A stretch of 64,000 bases of DNA from an uncultured Phascolarctobacterium sp. Its GTDB lineage: Bacteria; Bacillota; Negativicutes; Acidaminococcales; Acidaminococcaceae. Shown here piece by piece: positions 42,201-50,442 of this stretch. Positions within the stretch are counted from its first letter, which is position 1, and every line of letters begins with the position of its first letter. Location of the stretch: the NCBI RefSeq assembly GCF_934190775.1, contig NZ_CAKPTG010000004.1, positions 1 to 64,000 of the forward strand. Direction: 5' to 3'. The notes beneath the pieces were generated by a model. It ran no database searches. It was not told where the DNA came from and was given only the letters and a program-made list of their open reading frames with translations. A program made the position numbers and the translations under genes.

Positions 42201-44367
42201 ATGCAGAAAAAAGAACTATCCAAGTTAGTCCTGACAACATTGCTGACCAGTAGTGTACTGTGGGGGGGGGACAGCACTCGCTGCTGAAGAGAATTTACAA
42301 GAATTTTCCTTGGACACCATGGTTGTTACCGCAACCAGAACCCAAATGTCAGTTAAGGAAACCCCTTCTGCCGTAGAGGTTGTTGACAGCAAAAAGCTGG
42401 AGCAGACACAGGCTAAAACCTTGCATGATGCTTTAAAGGGTGCTTTGGGGGTCAATGTCTTCAATGATTTCCAGGGACGCAGCAATGTGAGCATTCGTGG
42501 CAGTGAGTCGCGTCATGTGCTGATTATGGTGGACGGCAAACGTCTGGGCGGCGAGCTGTCTTATAACTCTGCCAACGCTTGGGATGTAGACAGAATCCGC
42601 ATGGAAGATGTGGAGAAAGTCGAAATTATTCGCGGACCTGCGGGTGCGTTGTATGGCAGCGATGCTATGGGCGGTGTTATCAATGTTATTACCAAAACAC
42701 CTGATAAAACAATTGCCACTGTGAACTATGAATACGACTGGTATGAGAACGGTAAGGGTGCAGGCTATAAAGGTAACCTTTATCTGCAGGGCAGTGAAAA
42801 TCATTACTCCTATAAAATCAATGCCGGACTGAACAAGAACAGACCGTATGAAGTTTCGGAAGGCAATGACGCTAATTTTCATGGCAAAGAGCAGCCTTTA
42901 TCTTTAAATGTTGGCTATACGTTTGATAATGGCAATAAGCTGAGTGCAGATTTTAGCAGATTGAAAGAAGAAACTCGAAAGGATAGCAAGTCTGTAACTA
43001 ATACAAGCGTTATTATGGGAATGATGGGCACTATACCACAAGTTATTACTGAATATGGTGCAATTATAAACAATAATAAACGTACAGATTATGCTTTGAC
43101 GTACAGTGGTAATGACGATAAGCATGACTGGATGCTGAGAGCGTATAAATCTGTTTATGATAAAGATTACACTAGCTATACAGATACCTATAAAAAGTTG
43201 TTTATGCGTGGACAATGGATAGATCAGAAGCATGAGGATCCAGAAGTTAAGCATGATACTGTGAAACGTACCTTATCTGTTATTGAAGGTAAGGATACTA
43301 TTAATTTAGGCGATAAAAATAGATTAACTGCTGGCTTTGAATATCGTCAAGATAAAAGCGAGGGTACTCGTTTAAAGAAAAAGAGTACGTCGCTACCGGG
43401 AGCAGGTAATAATGTTCATGATGCATATGATGAAGCAACAATAAATTATTTGGCTGCGTATGTTCAAGATGAGTTTAGACCTAATGAAAAATGGTTAGTG
43501 ATTCCTTCTGTTCGTTATGATCATAGTGATAAATTTGGTAGCGAAGTTACGGGTCGATTGGGTACAACATATAATGCTGCTGACGATGTGCGTATTAAAG
43601 CAGTTGTTGGTCAGGGATATAGAACTCCGACTGTAAACGAAATGTATCACTATTGGGAAATGTATAATGGCAGATATATGCCTATGGCTCCTTCCCAAGT
43701 AATGTATTATGGGCAGTTCTTTGAAGGTAATCCTGATTTGAAACCAGAGAAATCATTGAGCTATGAATTAGCAATTGAAAAAGACTGGGGCGATAAAACT
43801 ACTGTACATTTAGGTGCATATCGTAATGAAGTAAAAGATTTGATTAATAGTTATTGGACAGGCAGAACAACTAACAGCACTACTCACCCTGGCTTGGTTG
43901 GACCAGATCACATTATGACATATAAAAATGTTCCAGAAGCCACTTTACAGGGCGTAGAACTGTATGGTTCGCACAGACTGGGCAAAGATATTTACCTGAA
44001 CGCAGGCTACACTTTCCTTGATGCGAAGGACAAAACTGCTGGTACACGTCTGACTGATAGAGCTAAGCATCAAGTAACCTTAGGCGTTTCTTATCAGCCT
44101 GAAAATATCTACGCTTGGGATTTGAGCTTTGATCTTGTTTCTAATATTGATTATTACTTTAATAATGCAGAGAAAGGTAGCATGGGTCACAGCGTTTACG
44201 AAACCAAGGACTTCACTATCGCTAACATCATGGCTTCCAGACATCTTAACAAGGATACCAAGATTTATCTTGGTATTGACAATATCAGTAATCACCAAAA
44301 CTTCGGTGCTTATTCTGATGGTAATCTTGGCCGTATGTACAGAGTTGGTATGGAATATAAATTCTAA
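42201..44367 (+). CDS. TonB-dependent outer-membrane receptor, frameshifted at a poly-G tract (probable heme receptor)
   Basis: 22-strand barrel receptor, about 720 aa when in frame. The ATG at 42201 (with another at 42195) follows AAGGAG and encodes a signal peptide (QKKELSKLVLTTLLTSSVLW), but nine G (42262-42270) shift the frame and translation stops about ten codons later. The rest of the gene continues from TALAAEEN in another frame. With 8 or 11 G the signal peptide joins a normal AxA cleavage site. TonB box-like DTMVVTATR, plug IRGSESRHVLIMVDG and RGPAGALYGSDAMGGVINV, barrel NPDLKPEKS and terminal EYKF are intact. A YRTPTVNEMYH segment before NPDLKPEKS recalls the FRAP-His-NPNL layout of heme receptors. 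Confidence 0.88.
42262..42270 (+). repeat. homopolymer G9 tract in the receptor signal peptide
   Basis: Nine consecutive G. Only lengths of 8 or 11 put the start codon in frame with the receptor, so the state seen is OFF. Typical of slipped-strand phase variation; a homopolymer sequencing error is the alternative. Confidence 0.8.
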
Positions 44368-44395
44368 ACATAGCTGGTAAAGCAGAACAACAAAT

Positions 44396-44424
44396 AAAGC
44401 AGGCCCGATGGCCTGCTTTGTTTG
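44396..44424 (+). terminator. terminator/attenuator between receptor and binding protein
   Basis: AAAGCAGGCC (44396-44405), loop CGAT, GGCCTGCTTT (44410-44419), GTTTGG. The short T run suggests partial read-through into the next genes. Confidence 0.7.
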
Positions 44425-44440
44425 GCTAAGAGGAATTATT

Positions 44441-45403
44441 ATGCGAAAAATTTTTAGTTTCATTTTAACAGTTCTTGTGGTATGCTTATGTATAAGCGGT
44501 TGCACACCGCTAACTGGCAACTCCGGTTCGGGTACTGCAGTAAAAATTACCGATGATAACCAGCGTATTGTTACTATCAAGAAGGTTCCGGAAAGAATCG
44601 TTGTCCTGTCACCGTCCTTTTTGGAGCTGGTGGAGGCTGTAGACGGCAAGGTGGTCGGCCGCGCCAAAACGCAGGTAGGCAAGGTGCCTGCGTTTGCCAA
44701 AGATGCTGCCGAGGTTGGCTTTATTTTCAACATTAATGTTGAAAGAATCATGGAGCTGAAGCCCGATGTAGTAATTGCCTATAAGGGCATGCACGAGCGA
44801 TATCTACATACCTTTGAATCCAACAATATTCCTGTAATTGTGCTTAACTTGAAATCTTTTGAGGATGTTAAGCACAGCATGCTTACCATAGGTAAAATGA
44901 TGCGCAAGGATGATAAGGCGCAGAAGGTTGTGGAAAGCCTCGATAAGGATATCAATGCTACAGTAAGCAAGCTGCCTAAAAGCGAGCGCAGCGTAGCGAT
45001 TCTGCACACCACCAGCATGGGCATTACTATGGAAAAGGAAACCAGTATTGCCGGTTGCTGTGCCAAAATGCTTAAATTGCGCAACGTAGTACAGGGCGAA
45101 ACCAAGCCTGTCAGCGGACCGATGGGAGCTCAGCCTGACAAGGCTCCCTACAGCCTGGAGGACTTGCTGGAGAAAAATCCGCAAGTAATTTTTATCACCT
45201 CTATGGGCGCGCCCAGAGATAGCGAGGGTAATCCTAAGCTGGAGATTATGAGCAATCCTGCGTGGAATTCCATTGATGCGGTAAAAAACAAACAGGTATT
45301 TTTCCTGCCGGATGATTTGTTTTTGCTCAATCCGGGTTTGGAATATCCGAAGGCAGTACGCTATATGGCAGCAAAAATGTACCCTGATGTAGTAAAGGAG
45401 TAG
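44441..45403 (+). CDS. periplasmic-binding lipoprotein of an iron-complex/heme ABC transporter
   Basis: 320 aa. Lipoprotein signal with lipobox CISGC, then a class III (BtuF/FepB/HmuT-like) fold: KKVPERIVVLSPSFLELVEA, LKPDVVIAYKGMHE and the closing VFFLPDDLFLLNPGLEYPKA. It would bind the ligand delivered by the receptor upstream. No permease or ATPase gene is in the window. ATG 44441 follows AAGAGGAATTATT; the frame extends upstream through the terminator. Ligand (heme versus cobamide) is inferred from the neighbours. Confidence 0.88.
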   Translation: MRKIFSFILTVLVVCLCISGCTPLTGNSGSGTAVKITDDNQRIVTIKKVPERIVVLSPSFLELVEAVDGKVVGRAKTQVGKVPAFAKDAAEVGFIFNINVERIMELKPDVVIAYKGMHERYLHTFESNNIPVIVLNLKSFEDVKHSMLTIGKMMRKDDKAQKVVESLDKDINATVSKLPKSERSVAILHTTSMGITMEKETSIAGCCAKMLKLRNVVQGETKPVSGPMGAQPDKAPYSLEDLLEKNPQVIFITSMGAPRDSEGNPKLEIMSNPAWNSIDAVKNKQVFFLPDDLFLLNPGLEYPKAVRYMAAKMYPDVVKE

Positions 45404-45407
45404 GCTG

Positions 45408-46820
45408 ATGACTGATTATGCAAAAAATATTCAGGCGTTTTATGAGCGCGATGATTATAAGGCTCTTGCCGGTCAAGCGGGGGCAACTGCAGTAGAAGCA
45501 AGCTTCAAGGATCTGACCTATGTTCCGCGCAAGACCAAACCGTTGCCGGGGCTGATGGCAGGCACGATGCTGCAGGAGTTTGCTTTGCAGCCAGCGCAGC
45601 CGACGGCGCTGTATCTGCATATTCCGTTCTGTAATTTGCGCTGCTCTTATTGCAGCTTTTACCGCAATCCCTTTGAGGCGGAGCAGGTGGAAGAATATGT
45701 GCAGGCGCTTTTGGCAGAGCTGGATTTTTTGCAGCAGCAGGGTGTTTTTGCCAAGCAAAGACCGGAAGCAGTTTTCTTTGGCGGTGGTACGCCGTCCGTA
45801 CTCAGTCCGGTGCAGGTCAGCTCGCTGCTGAAGAAAATTCACAGTGTAGCAAAGCTGGCGGACGATTGCGAGATAACCTTTGAAAGCAGCATTTATGATT
45901 TGTCTGCAGACAAGCTGGATGCCTGCATTGCCGGCGGCGTTAACCGCTTCAGCTTTGGCGTGCAGGCCTTTGATACGCATTTGCGCCGCTCCTTAGGCAG
46001 GCTGAATGCCAAGGAAGAGGTAACGGCCAAGCTCGAAGAGGTGGCAGCTAAGGGCGTCAAGGTTATCATCGACCTGATTTACGGCCTCAACGGCCAGACG
46101 CAGGCCATGCTGCTGGACGATATCAGAACGGCGCTGGCCTGCGGCGTGAGCGGCATGGATTTGTACAAGCTGCAGATTATGCCTAAATCTCCCTTAGGTC
46201 AGGCGATTGCCAAGGGGAATATCAAGTATGAGTATAATGATAAAATGCTGGCGGAAATGTTCGTCGCTGCCGATGCGCTGCTCGCAGAGCAGGGTGCCAA
46301 GGCACTGAGCTGTTGCCATTGGGCAATGCGCGAGGATGAACGCAGCGGTTACAATACGCTGGTGAAGAGCGGTGCGAACATCATTACCTGTGGTGCGGCC
46401 TGCGGCGGTCACATGGGAATGTATAATTACATGAAGACTATGGACCGAAGCGACTATGTAAAAAAGGCTACGTCCGGACAGTACGCTGTTATGGGCATGG
46501 GCAAGCATAACGAAAATTATCTGTTGCTCGAAAAGCTGTCCGGACAGTGTGATTCCGGCAGGCTTGATTTTGCTTTGCTGAAGCAGTATAGCGATGCAGA
46601 TTGGGAAAAACTGTTTGCGCCGCTGCTGGAGCAGTGGGAGCTTTTGGACCTGCTTTACGCTGTTGACGGCAAGTATTATTTTACGTCGAAGGGAAAATAT
46701 TACTATCGTCAGATGGACAGAGTGTTGCTGACGGCTGCGGAATGCGCACTTTACGGCAAGCCGGGACTGATGGAGCAGGCAGGCCAGAGGATGATGGGTA
46801 TTATGAAGAATATGAAATAA
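45408..46820 (+). CDS. HutW/ChuW/HmuW-type radical SAM enzyme (anaerobic heme degradation)
   Basis: 470 aa. Radical SAM motif CNLRCSYCSFY (CxxxCxxC) after YLHIPF, FFGGGTPSVL for SAM, RFSFGVQAFD, then a C-terminal part with CCHWAMREDER and CGAACGGHMGMYNYM that distinguishes it from HemN/HemW. Family members open the heme ring without oxygen by methylation, releasing iron and anaerobilin. It starts 4 bases after the lipoprotein gene and is followed by a flavodoxin, the arrangement of hmuW-hmuF in Fusobacterium. Family assignment is from memory of motifs and context. Confidence 0.82.
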   Translation: MTDYAKNIQAFYERDDYKALAGQAGATAVEASFKDLTYVPRKTKPLPGLMAGTMLQEFALQPAQPTALYLHIPFCNLRCSYCSFYRNPFEAEQVEEYVQALLAELDFLQQQGVFAKQRPEAVFFGGGTPSVLSPVQVSSLLKKIHSVAKLADDCEITFESSIYDLSADKLDACIAGGVNRFSFGVQAFDTHLRRSLGRLNAKEEVTAKLEEVAAKGVKVIIDLIYGLNGQTQAMLLDDIRTALACGVSGMDLYKLQIMPKSPLGQAIAKGNIKYEYNDKMLAEMFVAADALLAEQGAKALSCCHWAMREDERSGYNTLVKSGANIITCGAACGGHMGMYNYMKTMDRSDYVKKATSGQYAVMGMGKHNENYLLLEKLSGQCDSGRLDFALLKQYSDADWEKLFAPLLEQWELLDLLYAVDGKYYFTSKGKYYYRQMDRVLLTAAECALYGKPGLMEQAGQRMMGIMKNMK

Positions 46821-46836
46821 AAAGGAGTGTAATATT

Positions 46837-47367
46837 ATGCAGGACATTTTAATCGTTTATGACAGCAAAACCGGTAATACGGAAAAGGTTGCCAAGGCTC
46901 TGGCTGAGGCTGCAGGCGAACGCTGCGTACTGGCGCAGGTTGACGCTGCTCCGGCTGCGGATGACTTTGCCGTTGTTGTGGCAGGCTATTGGGTTGATAA
47001 AGGCGCACCGAACGCAAAAATGAAAAAATATCTGGAAACATTGCACGGCAAAAAGGTAGTGCTGTTCCAAACCTTGGGCGCAGATCCTGCGAGTGACCAC
47101 GCTGTAAGCTCCCTGGTAAATGCAGGCGTGTTGATGAACAATGACTGCAAGGTGTTGGGAACACTGTCTATCCGCGGCGCTATTGATCCGGCGCTGATTG
47201 CCATGATGCGCAAGATGCCGGCAGGCAGCCCGCACAGCCCCAGCCCCGAGAGCGAGGCTCGTTGGGCTGCGGCTGCAAGCCATCCGGATGCAGCGGATCT
47301 GGCTAAGGCCAAGAGCTTTATGCAGGGATTTTTGGCTATGTATGACAAGTTCCTGAAAATGATGTAA
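46837..47367 (+). CDS. flavodoxin-family protein, probable electron donor of the heme system
   Basis: 176 aa. FMN-binding loop YDSKTGNTEKVAKAL near the N-terminus, VVAGYWVDKGAPN and FQTLGADPAS follow as the second and third flavin-binding loops. Located 16 bases after the radical SAM gene with AAAGGAG upstream, so probably co-translated. By analogy with HmuF it could supply electrons to the radical SAM enzyme or reduce anaerobilin; a general flavodoxin cannot be excluded. Confidence 0.85.
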   Translation: MQDILIVYDSKTGNTEKVAKALAEAAGERCVLAQVDAAPAADDFAVVVAGYWVDKGAPNAKMKKYLETLHGKKVVLFQTLGADPASDHAVSSLVNAGVLMNNDCKVLGTLSIRGAIDPALIAMMRKMPAGSPHSPSPESEARWAAAASHPDAADLAKAKSFMQGFLAMYDKFLKMM

Positions 47368-47401
47368 GAGCAGTCCTTCATATAAGAACAGTGCTTTATA
47401 A

Positions 47402-47611
47402 TGCGCAGTTGCAATTTGGCTGCTCGTGGGCAAGGATAAACCTAAGCGCCAGGTTATCAAGGGCGAAATTACCGCTCCCATCAACCTGCCGGATGCCTGC
47501 TGTTTCATGAAGCGCTGCGACTGCCAGGTTGCCGGTGTTTGTGATAAAGGCAATCCTGTACTGCGCGAGGTTGAGCCGCAGCATTTTGTGCCCTGCTCCT
47601 GCGTAAAATAA
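47402..47611 (+). pseudogene. remnant of an oligopeptide ABC-transporter ATPase (C-terminal end)
   Basis: About 69 codons read through APINLPDACCFMKRCDC and NPVLREVEPQHFVPC, which align by eye with the C-terminal tail of OppD/OppF/DppF ATPases (SPINPPxGCxFHxRC ... P.L.EvepGHfVaCh). All ATPase motifs are absent, a stop lies just upstream (47399-47401) and there is no Shine-Dalgarno before the only candidate start (GTG 47426). It is most simply a decayed fragment. Confidence 0.65.
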
Positions 47612-47628
47612 TTTATATTGAAAAAATT

Positions 47629-47734
47629 AACCGCCCTCTGAAAAGCTGATTTCAGTGGGCGGTTTTGTCTAATATTTGTTACTTTCGTCCAATTATATAA
47701 CGATTTTGGACGAAAGGTTAAGGAGTTGGATGAA
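47629..47734 (+). repeat. direct repeat, left copy, flanking fic
   Basis: 106 nt: a terminator-like hairpin (ACCGCCC-T-CTGAAA with TTTCAG-T-GGGCGGT, then TTTTG) and a second perfect inverted repeat TTTCGTCCAA (47683-47692) / TTGGACGAAA (47706-47715), ending in GTTGGATGAA. The same architecture recurs at 48875-48979 after fic. Confidence 0.8.
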
Positions 47735-47746
47735 TAGGGTCGGGTT

Positions 47747-47818
47747 TTCCCTTATCCTATTGGTGATTCCCTTATTTTATGGTATAATTTAAGGGAATGG
47801 AAGGAGGAATAAGGGAAT
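47747..47818 (+). promoter_or_regulatory. fic promoter with four TTCCCTTAT-type operator sites
   Basis: Promoter TTGGTG (47760-47765), N17, extended -10 TGG-TATAAT (47783-47788). Motif copies: TTCCCTTAT at 47747-47755 and 47767-47775, and the inverse TAAGGGAAT at 47790-47798 and 47810-47818. The inner pair forms a perfect 9-bp inverted repeat around the -10; the last copy overlaps the start codon. Autoregulation by the C-terminal HTH of the Fic protein is inferred. Confidence 0.65.
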
Positions 47819-48863
47819 GAGAAGCTTTAACTACTCAATAATTAGAGAACAAAAATGGGATTCAGAAATTTTGAGCTTGATAGCTGCAATTTATAAAGAG
47901 GCAGGTAAACAGGAGCTTTTTGTAAAGCAACGGACAGAAGAGCTTAATAAGCTGGTAGAAATAGCAAAAATTCAAAGTACGGAAGCGTCTAATGCGATTG
48001 AGGGCATTGTTACGACTAGCACTAGAATACGTGAGCTTGTAAACGAGAAAACAACACCGAGAAATCGTGATGAGCAGGAAATTGCCGGCTATCGTGATGT
48101 ATTAAATATAATACATGAGAATTTCGATGTTATCCCCATCTCCAAAAACTATATTTTACAGCTTCATAAAATTTTGTACAACCATATGAATAACCAATTT
48201 GCAGGGAGAACTAAGAGCGTGCAAAATTACATCAGTGCTACTTACCCGGATGGTAGTACTAAGATTTTATTTACACCGCTTGCTCCTTACGAAACACCGG
48301 AAGCGCTTGAGCGTATCTGTGAAGAATATAATAGAGTAATAGGTAATTTGGAGTTAGAGCCACTTATTGCTATACCTGTTTTTATTCATGATTTTTTATG
48401 CATTCACCCATTTAATGATGGTAATGGAAGAATGAGCCGTTTGCTTACAACCTTACTTTTGTATAGAAATGGTTTTTATGTAGGCAAATATATTTCGTTG
48501 GAAGCCAAAATTGCTAAGAATAAGGATTTATATTATGAAGCTTTGGCTGATTCGCAAGTAGGCTGGCATGAGGGTAAGGAAGATGCTATACCATTTGTAA
48601 AATATATTTTGGGGACAATTCTTGCTGCTTATAAAGACTTTGAAGAACGTATGACTATCATTGAGCCTAAGCTTTCTGCGCTGGAAATGGTACGTAGAGC
48701 AAGTGAAAATAAAATCGGACGCTTTAATAAGCAGGATATTCGTGAGCTTTGTTCTACGCTTAGCGACAGCTCTATTGAAGCTGCATTGCGTAAGCTGGTC
48801 CTTTCTGGTGAATTGCAAAAAGAAGGCAAGGGGAAAAGCACTTGCTATTTTAGAGTTAAATAG
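47817..48863 (+). CDS. Fic-family AMPylase with N-terminal inhibitory motif and C-terminal winged helix
   Basis: 348 aa. The Fic active site HPFNDGNGRMSR is complete. Upstream, SNAIEG matches the S/T-xxx-E-G/N inhibitory helix of class II (self-inhibited) Fic proteins. The N-terminal region resembles the Fic_N domain, and the last roughly 65 residues (RFNKQDIRELCSTLSDSSIE...) look like a winged helix. Such proteins transfer AMP to unknown targets and are often mobile. The gene is AT-richer than its neighbours and bracketed by direct repeats. Confidence 0.9.
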   Translation: MRSFNYSIIREQKWDSEILSLIAAIYKEAGKQELFVKQRTEELNKLVEIAKIQSTEASNAIEGIVTTSTRIRELVNEKTTPRNRDEQEIAGYRDVLNIIHENFDVIPISKNYILQLHKILYNHMNNQFAGRTKSVQNYISATYPDGSTKILFTPLAPYETPEALERICEEYNRVIGNLELEPLIAIPVFIHDFLCIHPFNDGNGRMSRLLTTLLLYRNGFYVGKYISLEAKIAKNKDLYYEALADSQVGWHEGKEDAIPFVKYILGTILAAYKDFEERMTIIEPKLSALEMVRRASENKIGRFNKQDIRELCSTLSDSSIEAALRKLVLSGELQKEGKGKSTCYFRVK

Positions 48864-48874
48864 GGTTATATCTG

Positions 48875-48979
48875 AACCGCCCTCTGAAAAGTTAATTTCA
48901 AGGGGCGGTTGTTATTATATTTGCTGGTTTCATCCAAATAGATGATGGTTTTGGACGAAAAGCAAATAGGCTGGATGAA
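48875..48979 (+). repeat. direct repeat, right copy, flanking fic
   Basis: 105 nt matching 47629-47734 along its whole length. The first 36 bases differ at four positions; the rest aligns with a 1-nt gap, and TTTTGGACGAAA and TGGATGAA are identical. The hairpin here is CCGCCC...GGGCGG and serves as the fic terminator. Confidence 0.8.
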
Positions 48980-49031
48980 AGAAGAAAAAATAAATCATTT
49001 TACCCCTCTTTATCTTTTGCTCAAAAAGTGC

Positions 49032-49305
49032 TATAATAAACGTCAAATTGAATCGACCCCTGATAACACGATGAACAAGCAAGTAGGCTTAAGGCTGTGT
49101 TTAAGAGAGCGAAGTCACCGGCTGTAAGCTTCGCACACAAAATTATGCCGAAGTTCCCTTGGGAGTGTCCTGCCTGAAGACCGCATGGCTGCGTAGGGTG
49201 GGCGTAAGGCTGCGTTAAAGCTTGCAAATGAAGGAACAAATTTGGGTGGTACCGCGAAACTTTTTCGCCCCTGTAAACTTATCAGTTTTGCAGGGGCGTT
49301 TTCTT
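49032..49305 (+). promoter_or_regulatory. Phe T-box leader of pheST (with promoter and terminator)
   Basis: Extended -10 promoter TGC-TATAAT (49032-49037). The T-box leader then shows a stem I with AGAGAGCGAAG, a specifier TTC (Phe) in GCCGAAGTTCCCTTGG, and the T-box sequence TTTGGGTGGTACCGCG (49240-49256). The terminator CGCCCCTG...CAGGGGCG with TTTTCTT ends near 49305. Uncharged tRNA-Phe would switch on the synthetase genes. Confidence 0.93.
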
Positions 49306-49314
49306 ATTTTTTGG

Positions 49315-49378
49315 TGACAGTTGATAAAGCACCATTTATGTTGATATTCCGCATATCCGGCACTTTCTATACTGTCCA
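49315..49378 (+). repeat. GATAAAGCACCAT hairpin repeat, second copy
   Basis: TGACAG-TTGATAAAGCACC at the left and GGCACTTTCTATACTGTCC at the right form an imperfect inverted repeat, sharing GATAAAGCACCAT and CTTTCTA with the element at 63621-63713. Located between the T-box terminator and pheS. Confidence 0.5.
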
Positions 49379-49398
49379 ATGAAGAAAGGATGAAATCA

Positions 49399-50430
49399 AT
49401 GAAAGAAAAATTAGAAGCATTAAAAGCACAGGCTTTAGAAGAGCTTGCTGCCGTAACTTCTCTTGATGCGCTCAAGGACCTGCGCGTCAAATATCTGGGC
49501 AAGAAAGGCCCGATGACCGAAATCCTGCGCGGCATGGGCAAGCTGCCTGCCGAAGAGCGTCCGAAAATAGGCCAGATTGTCAACGAAATCAAGGCTGAGC
49601 TGGAAGGCAAAATCAACGAAGCAACCGCAGTTTTGGAGAAAAAAGCGCTGGCTGATAAGCTTGCTAATGAGCAGGTTGATATTACTCTGCCGGGCCGCAA
49701 GCCGAAAACCGGTCATCTGCATCCTGTAACATTGACCATGCGTGAGATTAAGAAAATCTTCATGCGCATGGGCTTTGACGTTTGCGACGGTCCGGAAATC
49801 GAGGACGTATACCACAACTTCACCGCACTGAATTTGCCGCCTGATCATCCGGCACTGGATATGCAGGATTCCTTCTATATCACCGAAAACTATCTGCTGC
49901 GCACCCAAACCTCCGGCGTGCAGGCACGTACCCTGGAAAGCAAGGAGCCTAACACTCCGATTCGCATGATTTGCCCCGGTACCGTTTATCGCTGCGACTA
50001 CGACGCAACCCACTCCCCGATGTTCCATCAGGTAGAAGGTCTGGTTGTAGATAAAAACATCAGCCTGGCAGATTTGAAGGGCACTCTGGAGCTGTTCTGT
50101 AAGCAAATGTTTGGCGAGGATGTAAAGGTTCGCCTGCGTCCTTCCTACTTCCCGTTCACCGAGCCTTCCGTAGAAGTGGACGTATCCTGCCCGATTTGCC
50201 ATGCTAAGGGCGGCGGCTGCCATGTCTGCAAGGACAGCGGCTGGCTGGAAATCCTTGGCGCCGGTGTTGTACATCCCAACGTACTGCGCATGAGCGGTTA
50301 TGATCCCGAGAAAATGACCGGTTTTGCCTTTGGTCTGGGCGTTGAACGTATCGCTATGCTGAAATACGGCATTGACGATTTGCGCCTGTTCTTCGAAAAC
50401 GACCAACGCTTCATCAGTCAATTCAAATAA
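49399..50430 (+). CDS. pheS: phenylalanyl-tRNA synthetase alpha subunit
   Basis: 343 aa from ATG 49399 (AAAGGA upstream; ATG 49390 is the in-frame alternative). N-terminal coiled coil, then LGKKGPMTEILRGMG, motif 2 RMICPGTVYRCDYDATHSPMF split over about 195-215, FTEPSVEVD and motif 3 GLGVERIAMLKYGI. Charges tRNA-Phe as an alpha2-beta2 enzyme with PheT. Confidence 0.98.
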   Translation: MKEKLEALKAQALEELAAVTSLDALKDLRVKYLGKKGPMTEILRGMGKLPAEERPKIGQIVNEIKAELEGKINEATAVLEKKALADKLANEQVDITLPGRKPKTGHLHPVTLTMREIKKIFMRMGFDVCDGPEIEDVYHNFTALNLPPDHPALDMQDSFYITENYLLRTQTSGVQARTLESKEPNTPIRMICPGTVYRCDYDATHSPMFHQVEGLVVDKNISLADLKGTLELFCKQMFGEDVKVRLRPSYFPFTEPSVEVDVSCPICHAKGGGCHVCKDSGWLEILGAGVVHPNVLRMSGYDPEKMTGFAFGLGVERIAMLKYGIDDLRLFFENDQRFISQFK

Positions 50431-50442
50431 GGAGGATCAATC

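Noticed and set aside
42253..42261. GTG at 42253 as a genuine start of the TonB receptor
   Set aside because: No ribosome-binding site and it would remove the signal peptide; the out-of-frame ATG at 42201 with AAGGAG explains the locus better.
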